A DNA stretch of 64,000 nucleotides from Corbicula japonica (Eukaryota; Mollusca; Bivalvia; Venerida; Cyrenidae): NCBI GenBank assembly GCA_038501625.1, contig JAZAYU010000053.1:792501-856500 (forward strand), read 5' to 3'. The notes beneath the pieces were generated by a model, which did not search any database, was not told the DNA's origin, and was given only the letters and a program-made list of their open reading frames with translations. Both the position numbers and the translations under genes were made by a program. Shown one piece after another: positions 44,911 to 57,980 of this stretch (its first letter is position 1; each line of letters opens with the position of its first letter).

Positions 44911-45578
44911 GGCTGGAGGTTATAAAACTGAGCATGGAAACCAGTCTCAAATCTCAACCAGTCGCCATTTCAGCCAATCAGATGCTTGAGATTTGAGACT
45001 GGTTTCCATGCTCAGTTTTATAACCTTGGGCACAGATATGCAGTTGGTTTTTATCACTTTGAGATAACTTTTATGTGTTTTTGTAGCTTTCAATGATATC
45101 ATCTAAAAACTGGGCCCATGATCATAAAACTAAAGCTGGAGACCAGACTCAAATCTCAAGGATCTGATTGGCTGAAATGGCGACTGGGTGTATTCACCTT
45201 ATTGTAAACTAGACATGTCGTAATTTTGAGGAAATTATTGCAGTAATAACTTGTCAGTTTGCTTTTCATAGATGATAATTTGGTATTTGTTTACAAAACA
45301 AAAACGTTAAAGTAAGAATAGAAAGAAAGAATGCCAATATCTGGCTACCAAAAGAGCTGACATGTATTTAAAAACAAATATTTTGTTTCATGTATTGCAG
45401 AAACCTTAAACATTAATTCTTATTAAATGATAGGTATTTGTTTAGATTTATAAATTGGCCCCAAGATTATAAAACTGAGAATGGTAAACCAGTCTCAAAT
45501 CTCAAAGATCGCCATTTCAGCCAATCAGATGCTCAAGATTTGAGACTGGTTTCAAATCTCAGTTTTATAATATTCAGC
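44911..45578. mobile_element. Three palindromic MITE copies in different states
   Basis: 44911-45029 lacks part of the left arm (no CTGATTGGCT) but keeps the right arm with AGCCAATCAG. 45112-45187 is a left half only (GGGCCCATGATCATAAAACT, CTGATTGGCT). 45458-45578 has both ends (CCCCAAGATTATAAAACTG, AGTTTTATAATATTC) and a shortened centre. Confidence 0.8.
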
Positions 45579-46002
45579 ACTGGTAACATTAGATTGTCAT
45601 TTATGAAATTGATGTCTGTTTTTATTGGGTTTGTCACATATTATATATTTACAAGTTGCATCAGATATAAGATATGAGATTTTACATTTTAAAGCAAATC
45701 ATTGCCATCAATGTTGCAAAACTAACAAGTAATAATTGTTCATGAAAATATCGAGTTGGTTATATTATGAACTTGTAGTTAGTGATATTTTTCATTTTAG
45801 TGCAATCTCTTTATGTTGTTTAGCTTCGATACTTTTCTCACTAATTTAAAGTTGTTCAAATAAACATTTAAATAGTTTGCCAGTGAAGATGTAATGATTT
45901 TCTCATCCAGACTATATCTACAATCACGTACAATATTGAAGACGAACTAGTGCATGAAGTAAGCTGCTTCAAACCAGAAAATGCTATTAAATTTTTGTTA
46001 TT

Positions 46003-46172
46003 TTACCCTATACTCCATAAATTCATATTTTATAGCATGTGCCAACAGTGCCATCTGATCAGGATTTGCACTGGTCGCATATTGGTTAAAAATAACTTAA
46101 TGAATCTAAAAGCGATCAGTGTAGATCTCCACAGTCCGACCATGCAAGGTGTATGTATGGAGTAAAGGTTCA
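46003..46172. mobile_element. TTAA-type MITE, shortened
   Basis: TTTTACCCTATACTCC at the left and ATGGAGTAAAGGTT at the right, with CATCTGATCAGGATTTGCAC and CAGTGTAGATCTCCACAG; one internal module is deleted. Confidence 0.7.
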
Positions 46173-46739
46173 ATAACAATTGAATCATTTTCACAACAGA
46201 ATGGAATTAGGCAAATAGAAAACCTGCTAGTCAAGTAATCGAAGAAAGTAAGATCTGTATTTAAAATATTCTGTTGCTATACTTTGTTAGTGCTTGAAAT
46301 TATATATATACCTTTCAAGTATTTGGAAAATGTATATCTATACATGAGTACTTATGCATCATTGAATGATTTACAAATTGATATAATAAATATAATTTCA
46401 ACCAATTAGTCAGTTAGTGTTTAATAATGAGCACAGCCACATGACCGCTATAATTTTGTAAATCCTGATTTATAAACACTAAACAATACTGGGCAGGTTG
46501 TCATTTTTTCTTCATGCCCCAAAATGTAAGCTAGCTGCTTTAAATTGAATTGCCATTCTCTTCATCTACAGTGCATTTGATTGATCGTATCTACTGTTTG
46601 CATAGTGCTAAATAAGTAAATATATCTATTAACTGTTAAATCACAAAATTATTGTAATTGGCTCACAACTTTATCCATTTTAAGTGAGTTTATGCCTTGT
46701 TCATAGGAATGTTTTCAACATTGAGCTAGTACAGTGTCT

Positions 46740-46875
46740 AAGGTTATAAAACTGAGCATGGAAACCAGTCTCAAATCTCAAGCATCTGATTGGCTGAAAT
46801 GGCGACCAGTCGCCATTTCAGCCAATCAGATGCTTGAGATTTGAGACTGGTTTCCATGCTCAGTTTTATAACCTT
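46740..46875. mobile_element. Palindromic CCAAT-box MITE
   Basis: Arms of about 60 bp match throughout, from AAGGTTATAAAACTGAGCAT to the mirrored right end; centre GGCGACCAGTCGCC. Very close to the copy at 34530-34665, so both are probably young. Confidence 0.9.
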
Positions 46876-49691
46876 GGCACGAGGTTTATCCTAGACAGTC
46901 TATGAAGCTTTATCTGTTATGCACTTCTGCCCTTCTTTTGGTTCAAGTCTTAGAATCAGAACTGCAGTTATAGAAATGTCACAATTGTAAAAAAGTATTA
47001 TTTAATATTACATTTTGTCTAAGAAAGCTGAGAGATAAATGATTTTAATTTCTTATCGTGCACAGGAGTAAAACTTTTGACTTTTTTGTACATTTTACAG
47101 TAAGACATATACATATTCTCCATGTTAAAAGGCTACACTTGGACATATATTATTTCTAAGTAGCTAGCATGAATTTTTCTGCTTCAATAATCAGCTTTTA
47201 TTTCATTTTTGGTTGTTTTTTTTTGGTTGTTGATTTTTTTTGGTTGTTTTGGAGATCACGTTCTTTCTTGTACTATATTTAATTGAGAATGTTCGGGATG
47301 CTCTGGGCAAAATCCTTAATTCTGTATGAGACTGGGTAATTTTGCACAGATCTCTCGGATAAATCTTCTAGTCTGCACTGTAGTAATTGGTAGACTAGTG
47401 CTTTTGTTTGGTTCTTGTTAGGAATTTTCTTACAGAGGCATTTTGTTTACTCAAAATTTTTAAACAATAAAATTAAAAAATATATAATATGCATTGTTTG
47501 TTGTTACATCGCTGATTGGGTAGTTTGCACTGTCTTTTCATCTGTCCTTATCATAAATTTGCAACTCCAGCCAAACTTGACATATTTTTATCTCAACGAG
47601 AGAGAGTTTCACATCCTAGGAAAATAATCCTGCCTGTGAAGTTCTGTAAGTGGTCAATGTTCCCGGATTGAAGCAGAGAACCATGACACTTTCAGTAGAG
47701 AAATAAGGCCAGTTGTAAGCGCAGTTTTAGATTCTCCGAGACTTTTTTTTAGACCAATGCTATCTTCATTTAAGAAACTGATTCAATCCGGATTTTTTGG
47801 TTGTAACGCAGGATAAAAAATAATGGCATTGATGACAATGGGTCAGTATAAGAAACAGAAAAAAATTTCCGAAGATGAAGATGAACTAATTTAAGGAGTT
47901 GTTTCAAAATTAATGAAGATTAAACGAAAACCACTTTGCTACAAGAGCTATGTTGTAATTCATTCATGGAACCCGACAACACGAAAATACCTAGGCAAAA
48001 ATGTGTTCTGTCGACTGTTAACGCGAAAATACACCAAAGTAACTAGTTGTCAATTTCGTCTTGAGGTATGCATTGAAGTATATATGTAGGAAAAAACGTG
48101 TATGGTTACTTCTTTTGATATGGTACACATCTATACAAGTAGGTTAATTTCAAATGCGCTCTTTTACCGGGAACTAAAAACGACAACATTTACTTAGGAG
48201 CGTTTTCGTGTTTGGCGAGTCTAATGCATGAGCAGACGACGAAAAGTCGTCGAGAGTATCTGCATGTCGGCGCCTTCCATGTGTCGTATTTTCGTCCAGC
48301 CAACACACCACCAAGGTAGAAATCAACAATCATGCACTAACACATTGTTCAACCTTCTTTTTTGAATATTTTACAAACAGCAAATATGGTCTGATCTAAA
48401 AACAGCTGAACATTATAGCAGGGTCTTTTACCAGTTAACAAACCCTGGCTATATATACCGATGACAACGACCCCGTTGTCTCAACCTCTAGTTCTTTGGA
48501 ATCTGCTTTTTGGTCAGAAATATTAGTGACCTTTTTGTACTTTTTCATTGGCGACGAAAGCTAACGAGAGAACCTGTAATGCTTTATTGACTGCGAATTT
48601 GATATCAATGTAACGCTGCCTTTGTGTGGCGGTCATAAAAAGTCCCCCCGTACATATAGTCGGTAGTGTTATCTACCGATTTCATGTAATGATTATTACC
48701 TTTATCCGGGTTATTCGCGCAACCTTTTTTCTCAGGGGCGGAAGGAGGGGGTTGTCCCAGCTACCTCAAGCGGTAGCGTAATCGGATATGCATGGCTATG
48801 CACTGCCACGTCCAAGTGTAAGGTGAGATCGCTGTTTAGTGTTATTGGCGATCAATCTAAAGATACTTTGAGATTTACTTTGGTGAAACCTGGCGAGGAC
48901 AACATCGGTTAAAGGTATCACATCAGCCGAACTAACAAAACTGGCATTTTTATTACTTGGAAAACTAGTTATCAAAATAGTTTGAAAATAAGTTTAAGAT
49001 AAAGATACGAACACTGAAGGATTACTTTTTAACATAGATCATCGATCAAAAGCAAAAGCACAACAACAACAAACAGCAGCGCAAATATTATGATGAAAAG
49101 ATCCCATCAAGTCTTCAGTGTGCCCACCGCGAGCAATGAAACACATTGCCAATAACCGTGGATAAAAATTGTAATATTTCTTTTTTACGTTTTCACATAT
49201 ATTCATTCATTTATCATTCTAAAGACAAATCTTGTATGCATTCCGTGAAGGTAGTAACCGAACAGAGCATCATAGCAAGACCAACATACCAATTACAAGA
49301 TCAGTCAACCCAGAGCAATGCCTCATAGTAACCAAAATAAAGCTTTGCGTCCGACCAACAGACGTGTCTGGTGTTTGTTCGGCAATCTTTATAAGTTTTA
49401 ATTGAACGATGATTATTATACCATTGAATTGCATAAACGTAAGTTTAAAAATAATTATTCTACCAAAAATGGCTTGTTGTAAGTTCAAAATATTGTGGCC
49501 TGACCACAACGTCCAAAGTGTAATTTTCACATCTACTGGCAACACAACCAGTGAACCTATGTTTATGTTCATAAGCACTAGTAACGAAATATAATATGGA
49601 ATTTCGTTTGGTTGTGGATTTCATCAATTGTCTATAATGACCAAGAGTCTAAATGTTGATTACAGATCAGGCTTAGATTGTTGGAATTATA
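46876..49691. other. Gene-free stretch 3' of the receptor
   Basis: No exon recognised on either strand. A (TTTGGTTG)n-like run lies at about 47210-47250. Words such as ACGACGAAAAGTCGTCG (48237-48253) are short palindromes. A possible weak ATTAAA poly(A) signal for the receptor gene (plus TTTAAT, 49397-49402) is about 290 bp past its stop. Confidence 0.5.
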
Positions 49692-50276
49692 TCAAACACT
49701 CGGCCGATCATAGGTACCATTTGTGGCGCTGGTCGCCATTTTGTCATCGTGTAACGTTGTGTAGCTGAATGAGTTATTGGCGTCCATGTCTGAAATAATG
49801 CCAACATAAATATACAGGAGATTAGTGTTTTAGATATGTTTTATGTATCATATATGACGTGTGAAACATGTTTTCTTTTATGCCTTCCTTGTTATGTTGC
49901 AGATAGTTTGACATTTGTAGATAAAATACTTACAGTATACGGTGCACTGTCAGGACCGTAATGTTTAGGCTAAATCTGATTATTTCTGAATTATTATTAG
50001 TATATGTCTGTACAAATTGTGAAAAAAAAACTTTAAAATAAATAAATAAAAGTAATCCTAAATATCAATATGAGGTAATGTAAGTATTATTTCAAATAAT
50101 ATGTGTATGTACAAAACATGATACAATATCAAATGAGGGGATAGACTGCCGGTGATCACACTAACTAACCTGTAGCATCGAGCTGCACACTGTTACCAGC
50201 GTATCTTGGATTCTCGAAAGCTACACCCGTTCCTGAAGGGTCTTTGCTTCCAAAAGGCGAGGAAATTTTACCCAGT
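49692..50276 (-). CDS. Receptor exons: cytoplasmic tail with FENPRY
   Basis: Exons 50170-50276 and 49692-49789. The 68-residue tail has FENPRY (FxNPxY, LDLR/LRP endocytosis and PTB-binding signal), then FSYTTL (containing YTTL, a possible YxxL/phi sorting or phospho-site) and ends GTYDRPSV before TGA. Both Tyr motifs are seen in sequence; their use is inferred. Confidence 0.92.
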
Positions 50277-53200
50277 CTGAATAAGATATAAAATATTATA
50301 AGGGCTTTAAAATAAAACTGGAAACCAGAGGAGCATCTCATACTTTTTACTTGTCGGTTCTGAAACGGTGCTTTATTTCGAGCTGGCTTTTGACATAGTT
50401 TTGCGACCAATGAAAAATTGAAAATAAAATTGTACCAGAATTAAAAATTATGCAGCGGAAAAATCAAACAAATTATTTTGATCAGTGATTATTTTTAACA
50501 GATGTATCAAGCGCGAACGGCACAGACATGCAACGAAGCAGTTAACGGATTGCATATGCCTATACGATTCGGATAACTGTAGGCTTTATTCCTATGTAAA
50601 TAAATCACTTAGAAAGTACGTGTATCTTAATTTATTAATTTAATCCTTACTAGTATTTAATATTCAATTTTCTATTGAGTGTTGGGGGCACAACCATTGC
50701 AAATGACGTAAAGTGGCTAAAATTAAGGGAAAATATATATTCTTTGTCAGATTTAGCGAAAACAATTTTACTACTAGGGTGTATAAATATTTGAACGCCG
50801 AGTTCATTCGAATTAATGATTAAATTACACAGCGCATATTAACACTAAAGACAACGTTTAGAAAAGATTTTGCATCAGATGAGAACTCTGAAATTCATTG
50901 GCATTATTTATTGAAATCCCATAACTATATCAACAGGTATATGCTAATCTACAATATGTTGTTGTAATTAGTCAAACATAATTGTCCGGTTTTTAAGGAA
51001 TTCGAGGAAGATTTTTTTATGTCTACTTCCGGTTTTAAGGGCAAACGTTTTGCTTTACGTGATTATGTTAGATTTTAAATAGAATATTGTCCACCTTTAG
51101 ACACGATTTTAGATAAAACCGTCTATGGATGAAGGGTAACTTACCTAATAAGAAAGACGAAGGCGACTATAATGATAATTATAAGCACTAATACACCCAT
51201 GCCGACACCCACGCCGATTGCTACCTTATTTGTGCCAACAGAAGCGGCTGAGACACCTGATCCAGACTTCGCTGTAAAACGAAATGTACAGGCGGATAAT
51301 TTCTTTGCAAAAGAATACGTTCAAACTTTAAACGAACAATGTCTATATTTATCATTAACAACAAATTGTTTTTATTATTTTTATTATTTGTTTATTGATG
51401 GCTTACAGAAATGTATTCACTGTGAAAGTTATACATACGTTTACAAAGCACTTTATCTTTTGCCATGAAATCCCACTTGGCGTCCGGTTGGCACATGATG
51501 TGAGAAATGTCAGTGTTGGGTACAAACCCGTTGTTACAACTGTAGGAACACACCACTTCTGGCAGTAGAGTACATGTGTTTGGCAATGAACCGTTCCCGA
51601 TAGTACCCGGACATTTTGTCTCTGAAATAAACAATAATAGAAACAACTAAAATTTAATTAGAAATTGCGACTCGCTTCGCTCTGTGCCTAATAGCAAGAA
51701 ATAGGTAGAGACCGGTGTATTTGACATGTAAATGCCTTAATTGCCAAACCTTCCGTTCCAACACCGCAGTGACAACCCGTATCGACAGACTGTAACGTGC
51801 CGTGCACCTCTCTTAAGGTTTTGTAAACATGCTCAATGGGTTGGGTAATGCAAAAACCAACAATTTTTTTTTCTTAGAAAGTTGAGTTGTTTTTTTTTTC
51901 AAAATAAAAATTAGACCTTATCATTGCAAACCCTATTCTGAATAATAGATGCATATTATAAATAGCACACAACTCAAAGATAAACAAAAGTGAATTTTAC
52001 AGACAAAAACATTTGCATCCATTCGCAATACTGAAGATCAAATTAGCAAAAGTAACAATCTGATTAAAATCATCTCATGAAAACCACTACGCTATCAATT
52101 TGTTAGAGCTGACTTTTGTGAGATTGCAAAAGTTCCGGGTGCAAAAGCTGATCGATATATCTAAAGTCTACATTACGTTGACAACACTGAAAAGAAAAGC
52201 CAACTTAAAGAAATTCGAGAATAAAAGTGAAGAAATATAGTGTCCTGTTGCTGTATTTAAGTTTAGCTGCTCAAGTTATTTGAAAAATGCTTCGTTTACA
52301 TAGAATAGACACACATAAAGAGGAAATACCGTTTGCAAAAGACCTCTGGAATTGCTGTTTAAAACGTCTAGAAAATTGAAACACTTATTTGCAATATTTT
52401 GCGGTCATCAGTCAATAATGTCAGAAAAAGTAGTACAGCAAACTTGTTTTGACCTTCAAACCGAAAGTAGACAGGAAGAGAGTCTTTCTGGAATTTCTTG
52501 AAAACCCTTACATTATTTTGACGAATAGCCACAAGTAAATGTAGATCAGCATATACTTATTTAAGGTTTGAGTTGTTTGGGAAAATTGTCATTGAATTTC
52601 ATAGTTCTTATGCAAACGGTTTTTCTTTAGTTTTAGTATGTGCTTGGTAGTTCAAACATGAATAAGACTGAGTGCAAACATTAGTATACATTTCTTTACG
52701 AAAATCTACGTGACAATGAGTATTCCCCCCCCCCCCCCCCCAAAAATTTATTTTTGAAATTTTAGTCAGTATTCGTCTATTTCTTTTTGCAATTATTGCC
52801 TCCCCTTATATGGAAAGACTTGAAAATGTATCAACAGATAATTAGTTTTCGTCCACGAGACATTGAATATATCATACTTTCGGTTGTTTGTGGTTTTAGA
52901 TAAAAGACAAAATTACACACGTTTGCAAACATTTGAAGTATTCCATTTTCCGGCATCTGTGCACGTTATCGTATTTAAAGTTTTCAGGTACCCTTGATGG
53001 CAGCTAAAGTTGCAAGCGGAGCCAGGTACCAGCCTACAGGATCCGTCTATTTCGCCATTTTCTACACTAGAAGGACATGTAATCACTGGAATATTCAAAA
53101 AGTCAGAATTAAGGCAAACGAAATTGTAGAGCATTTTTTTCAGAATCACTTTTCTGTTGAATAACACACCATTAGGGGAGTCAATGGATATCCGAATATA

Positions 53201-56200
53201 TATTACCGGATATCCGTTCGGATAATCGGATATCAGGATCGAATATGGCATCTGGATATTCGTTTACAAAAACTTCAATTTTATGCATTGGTTAATTTAC
53301 ACTATCTACTGAAACTACTTTACTGTTATATATATATGAAGTAATCTGGTCACGAAATTACATTAAAGCTAGATTTGGTTACTGTTGCGTTTCCTTACTT
53401 ACGTTGGCAAAGGTCCTCACTATCCCATTTAAGCTGTTTATTATCATCAAGCTGAGATGTGCACGTTACTGTGCTAACACCAGCACGTGGCACGTGATCC
53501 TTGTCACACTTGAACTGACACACGTTACCGGCGGCACCCACACATGTCGGCCCCGACAAAATCTCACCGCCGGTTATTCGCAGAGGACAAAGTTGTGCTG
53601 TAAACAAGATTAAGATTTCATGCTATTATTTCTGGGATAAAAGCCTAATAACTGTGATCTGCAATGCAGCTTTACGCGCACTGGCCTATTTTCTTCTTGT
53701 ATTCTTGCAGAATCCAATTTCCATCATATTAACATTTAAAATTCAAACCAGATACATGTATTTTTAGTGTTGCAAAACTTTGAATATAATATATTTATCT
53801 ATCTATAAATATATATTTTTTCTTGTTTCATTTATTTTTACAGCTATCAACGTGCCTATAACTTCAAATACAATTACTGTTTCATATAGTTTATCTATTA
53901 AATTGAGCCTGATAAAATAATCTCATGGCGCACCATGAAAAATATGGGGCTTATGGCCTTTATGACCAGAATAGACACAGAGCAGCCTACACGTACGCAC
54001 AGTCTGATCTGAGCCAAAGGAGCAGGCTTCATACCTCTAGAAAAACAGTTTAAATTATTATCCTCTGGGGTTCGTGCAAATCTGCAATATCTTATAGTGA
54101 GCATATATTGTTATCATTAAGAGAAAAAAAACTAGCTTCTAACCATTATCACAGGTTTTCTTGTCCTGGAGAAGGGTGGCATACCAGACACAGCCGCAGG
54201 AGTAACCCTCGCGGGTTGGCAGACAGAAGTGACTGCACCCTCCATTATTTTTTGAACATCCAACGTGCACTGTAACCACATAAAATACTCTTGTAACAAT
54301 CATCATTTTGTTAAGATATTTATATAAACTAAGAAGTCACATAGAAAGAAAGGATTGTTGAAAGCAAACGCTCATCATGTGTTTATAAACCATTTTATTG
54401 ATATCAAATCATTACGTCGATATTCATATTTAAAGAAAAACGTCAGATAAACAGAGAGAAACCAGAATTTTAGAGGTGCCTGGACACCTTTCAGGATGAA
54501 ACTAGTTTTTGTTTTTAAATATCATAATTTATAATTTAAACTGTAGAAGACAAGTAAACAAAGTAATCATGTTGTAATATTGTTACAAAATCAACATAGG
54601 ACTGAATATATCTAAAGCTAAAGTTGTTAAAGCGTTAATAATAACGCAGTAAAAATCACTGACAACAGATCCTAAAATGAACTGATATGTCGAAATTTTC
54701 GGCGAAATTCGCTCCTGTTCAGCCAAATTAGGTTTTATATGGTAGTATATATATGGTACAATGAATATTAATCACACTTAAGACGCTGAAGAGTAAATGT
54801 GCAACTTTAAAAATGACTATTTATATCAAAATTTCATAAGAAGTTAGAATCGGTGAGTTAATGGGCAATAACCACTGTGAACATGTTTAAAACATCGTTT
54901 TGCTTATGTTGCAGGGTGAGAAAAATGTGCAGAGAAAGGTTTGGAATCGAATCCAAAACCCCTGCTTACAGGATGAGTGCTCTACCGACTGCCATATTCC
55001 AGCCCGCTTACACATTCTAATTTTGACTAGATTTTTGCCGTGGTGTAAAATAATGGTGTTTTTTGCTCGCGGTTACCTGGGGTATTAGTGATAGCCGAGG
55101 ACGCATAAACATCGAGACTGTACAGTCGGCCGAGACCCCGATCTGGTCCCACCATTGTTATATTGTTTTTGTTCTTTTTGTGAACCCGTGTCACCTGTCT
55201 GGAAAATATAATAACAGATTTTGACATTTATTCAAAATATCTTTTTCATCTTTTCTAAGACTGTAATCATACATTAGAAATTATAACCAATTAAACATTT
55301 TTATGGACATCATGTTTCTATTTCTATTGATATAACAAATAAACCATTTAATTTAGAAAATCAAGTGCTCAGTATTCAGTTACGCGCTTCTATGTTCGTC
55401 ATTAACGTCTCTGAAGTTACGTTACATTATTCATATTAAACGCATTTTTTAAATCAAGAGATTACTGTTTGCTCATTGCAGTAAAGTAAAGGTAGTCTCC
55501 GGAAATGTCGATGTCCATCAGCCGAAATCCTTTGTCCACCTCCAGGAACAGCTGTCTTTGCAAGCCGTCGTAGTCGCTGTGCCAGATCCGGTCCGTGTAC
55601 CCGTCAGCCCAGTATATATGATGCTCTGAAACACAAAGATCAAGGTCGTTGATTACCTTAATCGTCTTGCCAAGCACTGACACCGGGGCATAGTGTCGGA
55701 AATCTTACTCGTGACCTGCCAGTTTGGAGAGAGTACTCAGTTTCAAACAATCATGTGTCTTCAGTTTTTTACTGGGCTCACTTTTTCTATCCAATAACCG
55801 GTATAAGAAGTATACACACTATTTTACAATGGAGTATCGGAAATTATTCTAATTTCAGACTGCATTTTATGTTTTCGAGCCGTAGAACGTCGTCTTTGAA
55901 GAAGTATGAATCCCAAGAAACTGCATATGTTAAGTGTTTTCATCATATACCTGAATAAAATGTTTTAGCCAGTATATCTGTTATATATTATAATAATTAT
56001 CAATAACCTGTTGTGAAACATTAATATACATGCTTGATATAACCATAGTACCTGTATAATCAACGGCCAATCCGTTCGGCCAAACAATATCTGTAACAAA
56101 TAACACTTGCTGATGCGTTCCATCCATGTTAGCACGATATATACCGGCTGCAGCAGTGCCATAGTCTGTCCAAAACATTAAGCTGCAGCGAAAAAAAAAG

Positions 56201-57937
56201 TTTTTTATTGAGAGTATTGACAACAAGTCAAATGTTTTCCATCTCGATTTTTAGCTAGATCTAGATGCAACAAGGCGGGTTCATTTGAGCTTGAAGAGGT
56301 TGATAATATTAAATTGTATGCTACATATATAGACCCGATTGACAAGTTGCCTGTAAGCGTTTTTATATTATTAATATAGTGTTGAGGAAATTTTATTGTT
56401 TATAATCGATCGAGTCAATACATGAAATATGACAAATCATTTATTATATATGATGTTCCGGCGAAAATACGGACAGGCTGATGTCGGACGACACGCCCTT
56501 TTGCTTTGCTGAGAAAAGTAATAGGCAATAATTTTATATAACCTTACAGAACTGAAAAGTTTAAAATCTTCGTACAATATATCCTTTTATTCCAAAGATA
56601 GTCGTATTTTAGGTATCAAGTCAAAACGTCCCCAAGTCAAAACGCCCACAAGTCAAAACGTCCCTCATTCGGTCAAAACGTCCCCAATAAAAAGTCAAAA
56701 CGTCCCCATGTCGGTCAAAACGCCCTCATGATTTTTCCACACCTTTTTTTTAGCAAATCACATGAGTAACTGCATACTGATATTCATTGTTATCGTGTGT
56801 AACTATCTCAGCACTATTGCACTTACCCAGCAGCGGGATCCAGCGCGATGTCCCTTGGTCTATGCCCTTCCGCCACGATAACGGCGGTCTCCCCATGCTT
56901 GTTGATAACGCCGATGTAACTGTCGTACAACAAATCAGAGTAGAATGACACGCCCGTGTAATACACGTTACCCGTGCTCGGATCTAAGACCATGCGATCC
57001 GGATAAGCAAACAGCGATCCTGTCAAAGAGAATCGAGTCCAGTGTCAAATTTAATAGGGAAACAAAATTCAATCATATTTGGCATTTGTGCTAAGCGTAA
57101 AACTATATGTTATAAAATGTACGAGAAAGATAGCATCAAAGCCATAAAAATGCGACAGGAGCGCCAAGCCAACGTTGCAAGAGACAGACACAGAACATAC
57201 CATCCGTATCTCCTAAAACAGTTCAAATATGCCTAAATACAGTCACCCACAATGATTGACAGTCTGCATGATTGGAAATTAGCATATTGCCATGAAGGAA
57301 GGTAATTGAATTTCTTACGCAAAAAATGTATTGTAGTTCATACCATGTACCGTGTTAAAATCCGGAAGCATTCTAACATTAACATTTATTAATGGACATT
57401 ATGTGTTCATATGTGATTTTGTTTAAAAACATGTTTTAACTATTTCTGAATAGGATAAATCCGAATAGCAAGCTCAACATTTCTGTAAAATGCAAATTTA
57501 CTAATTAACGTCTCCATACCAATGTTTCCAAAGAGGCGTTCGTTAGTTCCATTCAGATTGACAGCCCAGAGTTGCGCCCGCATGGAGTTGCTCCAGACCA
57601 GCTCCCCTGTCTGGTAGTTGTACATCACCCCATCCGGTCGACCAATATCGGCAGTCCTGAAAACATGACGTATACTCTAACTCGGACAAAGCTTGGTCGT
57701 GACTTTGCGAGAATTTATCAGAAGAACAAATCACGAAAGGAATCAGTTTCAAGAGCAAACACTTTAAGGTCTACAGTGTCGTGTACCGTATGTAAGTATC
57801 CGATTAATTACTGGGTACTGGATGACAAATGAGTACTAAAGCAAATACCGAGTACTCACTTTCATGTGTGTACTTTAGCATTTACTGAGTAATATTTAAA
57901 ATGTTATAATTATAAAACATTATTATTATTATATTTA

Positions 57938-57980
<43 letters not shown>

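Noticed and set aside
48765..48840. tRNA-like stretch (CCTCAAGCGGTAGCG)
   Set aside because: An A-box-like word is present but no B box or cloverleaf follows.
54890..55010. Functional tRNA gene on the minus strand
   Set aside because: A and B boxes are recognisable, but the anticodon and acceptor stems do not pair; listed as SINE-like instead.
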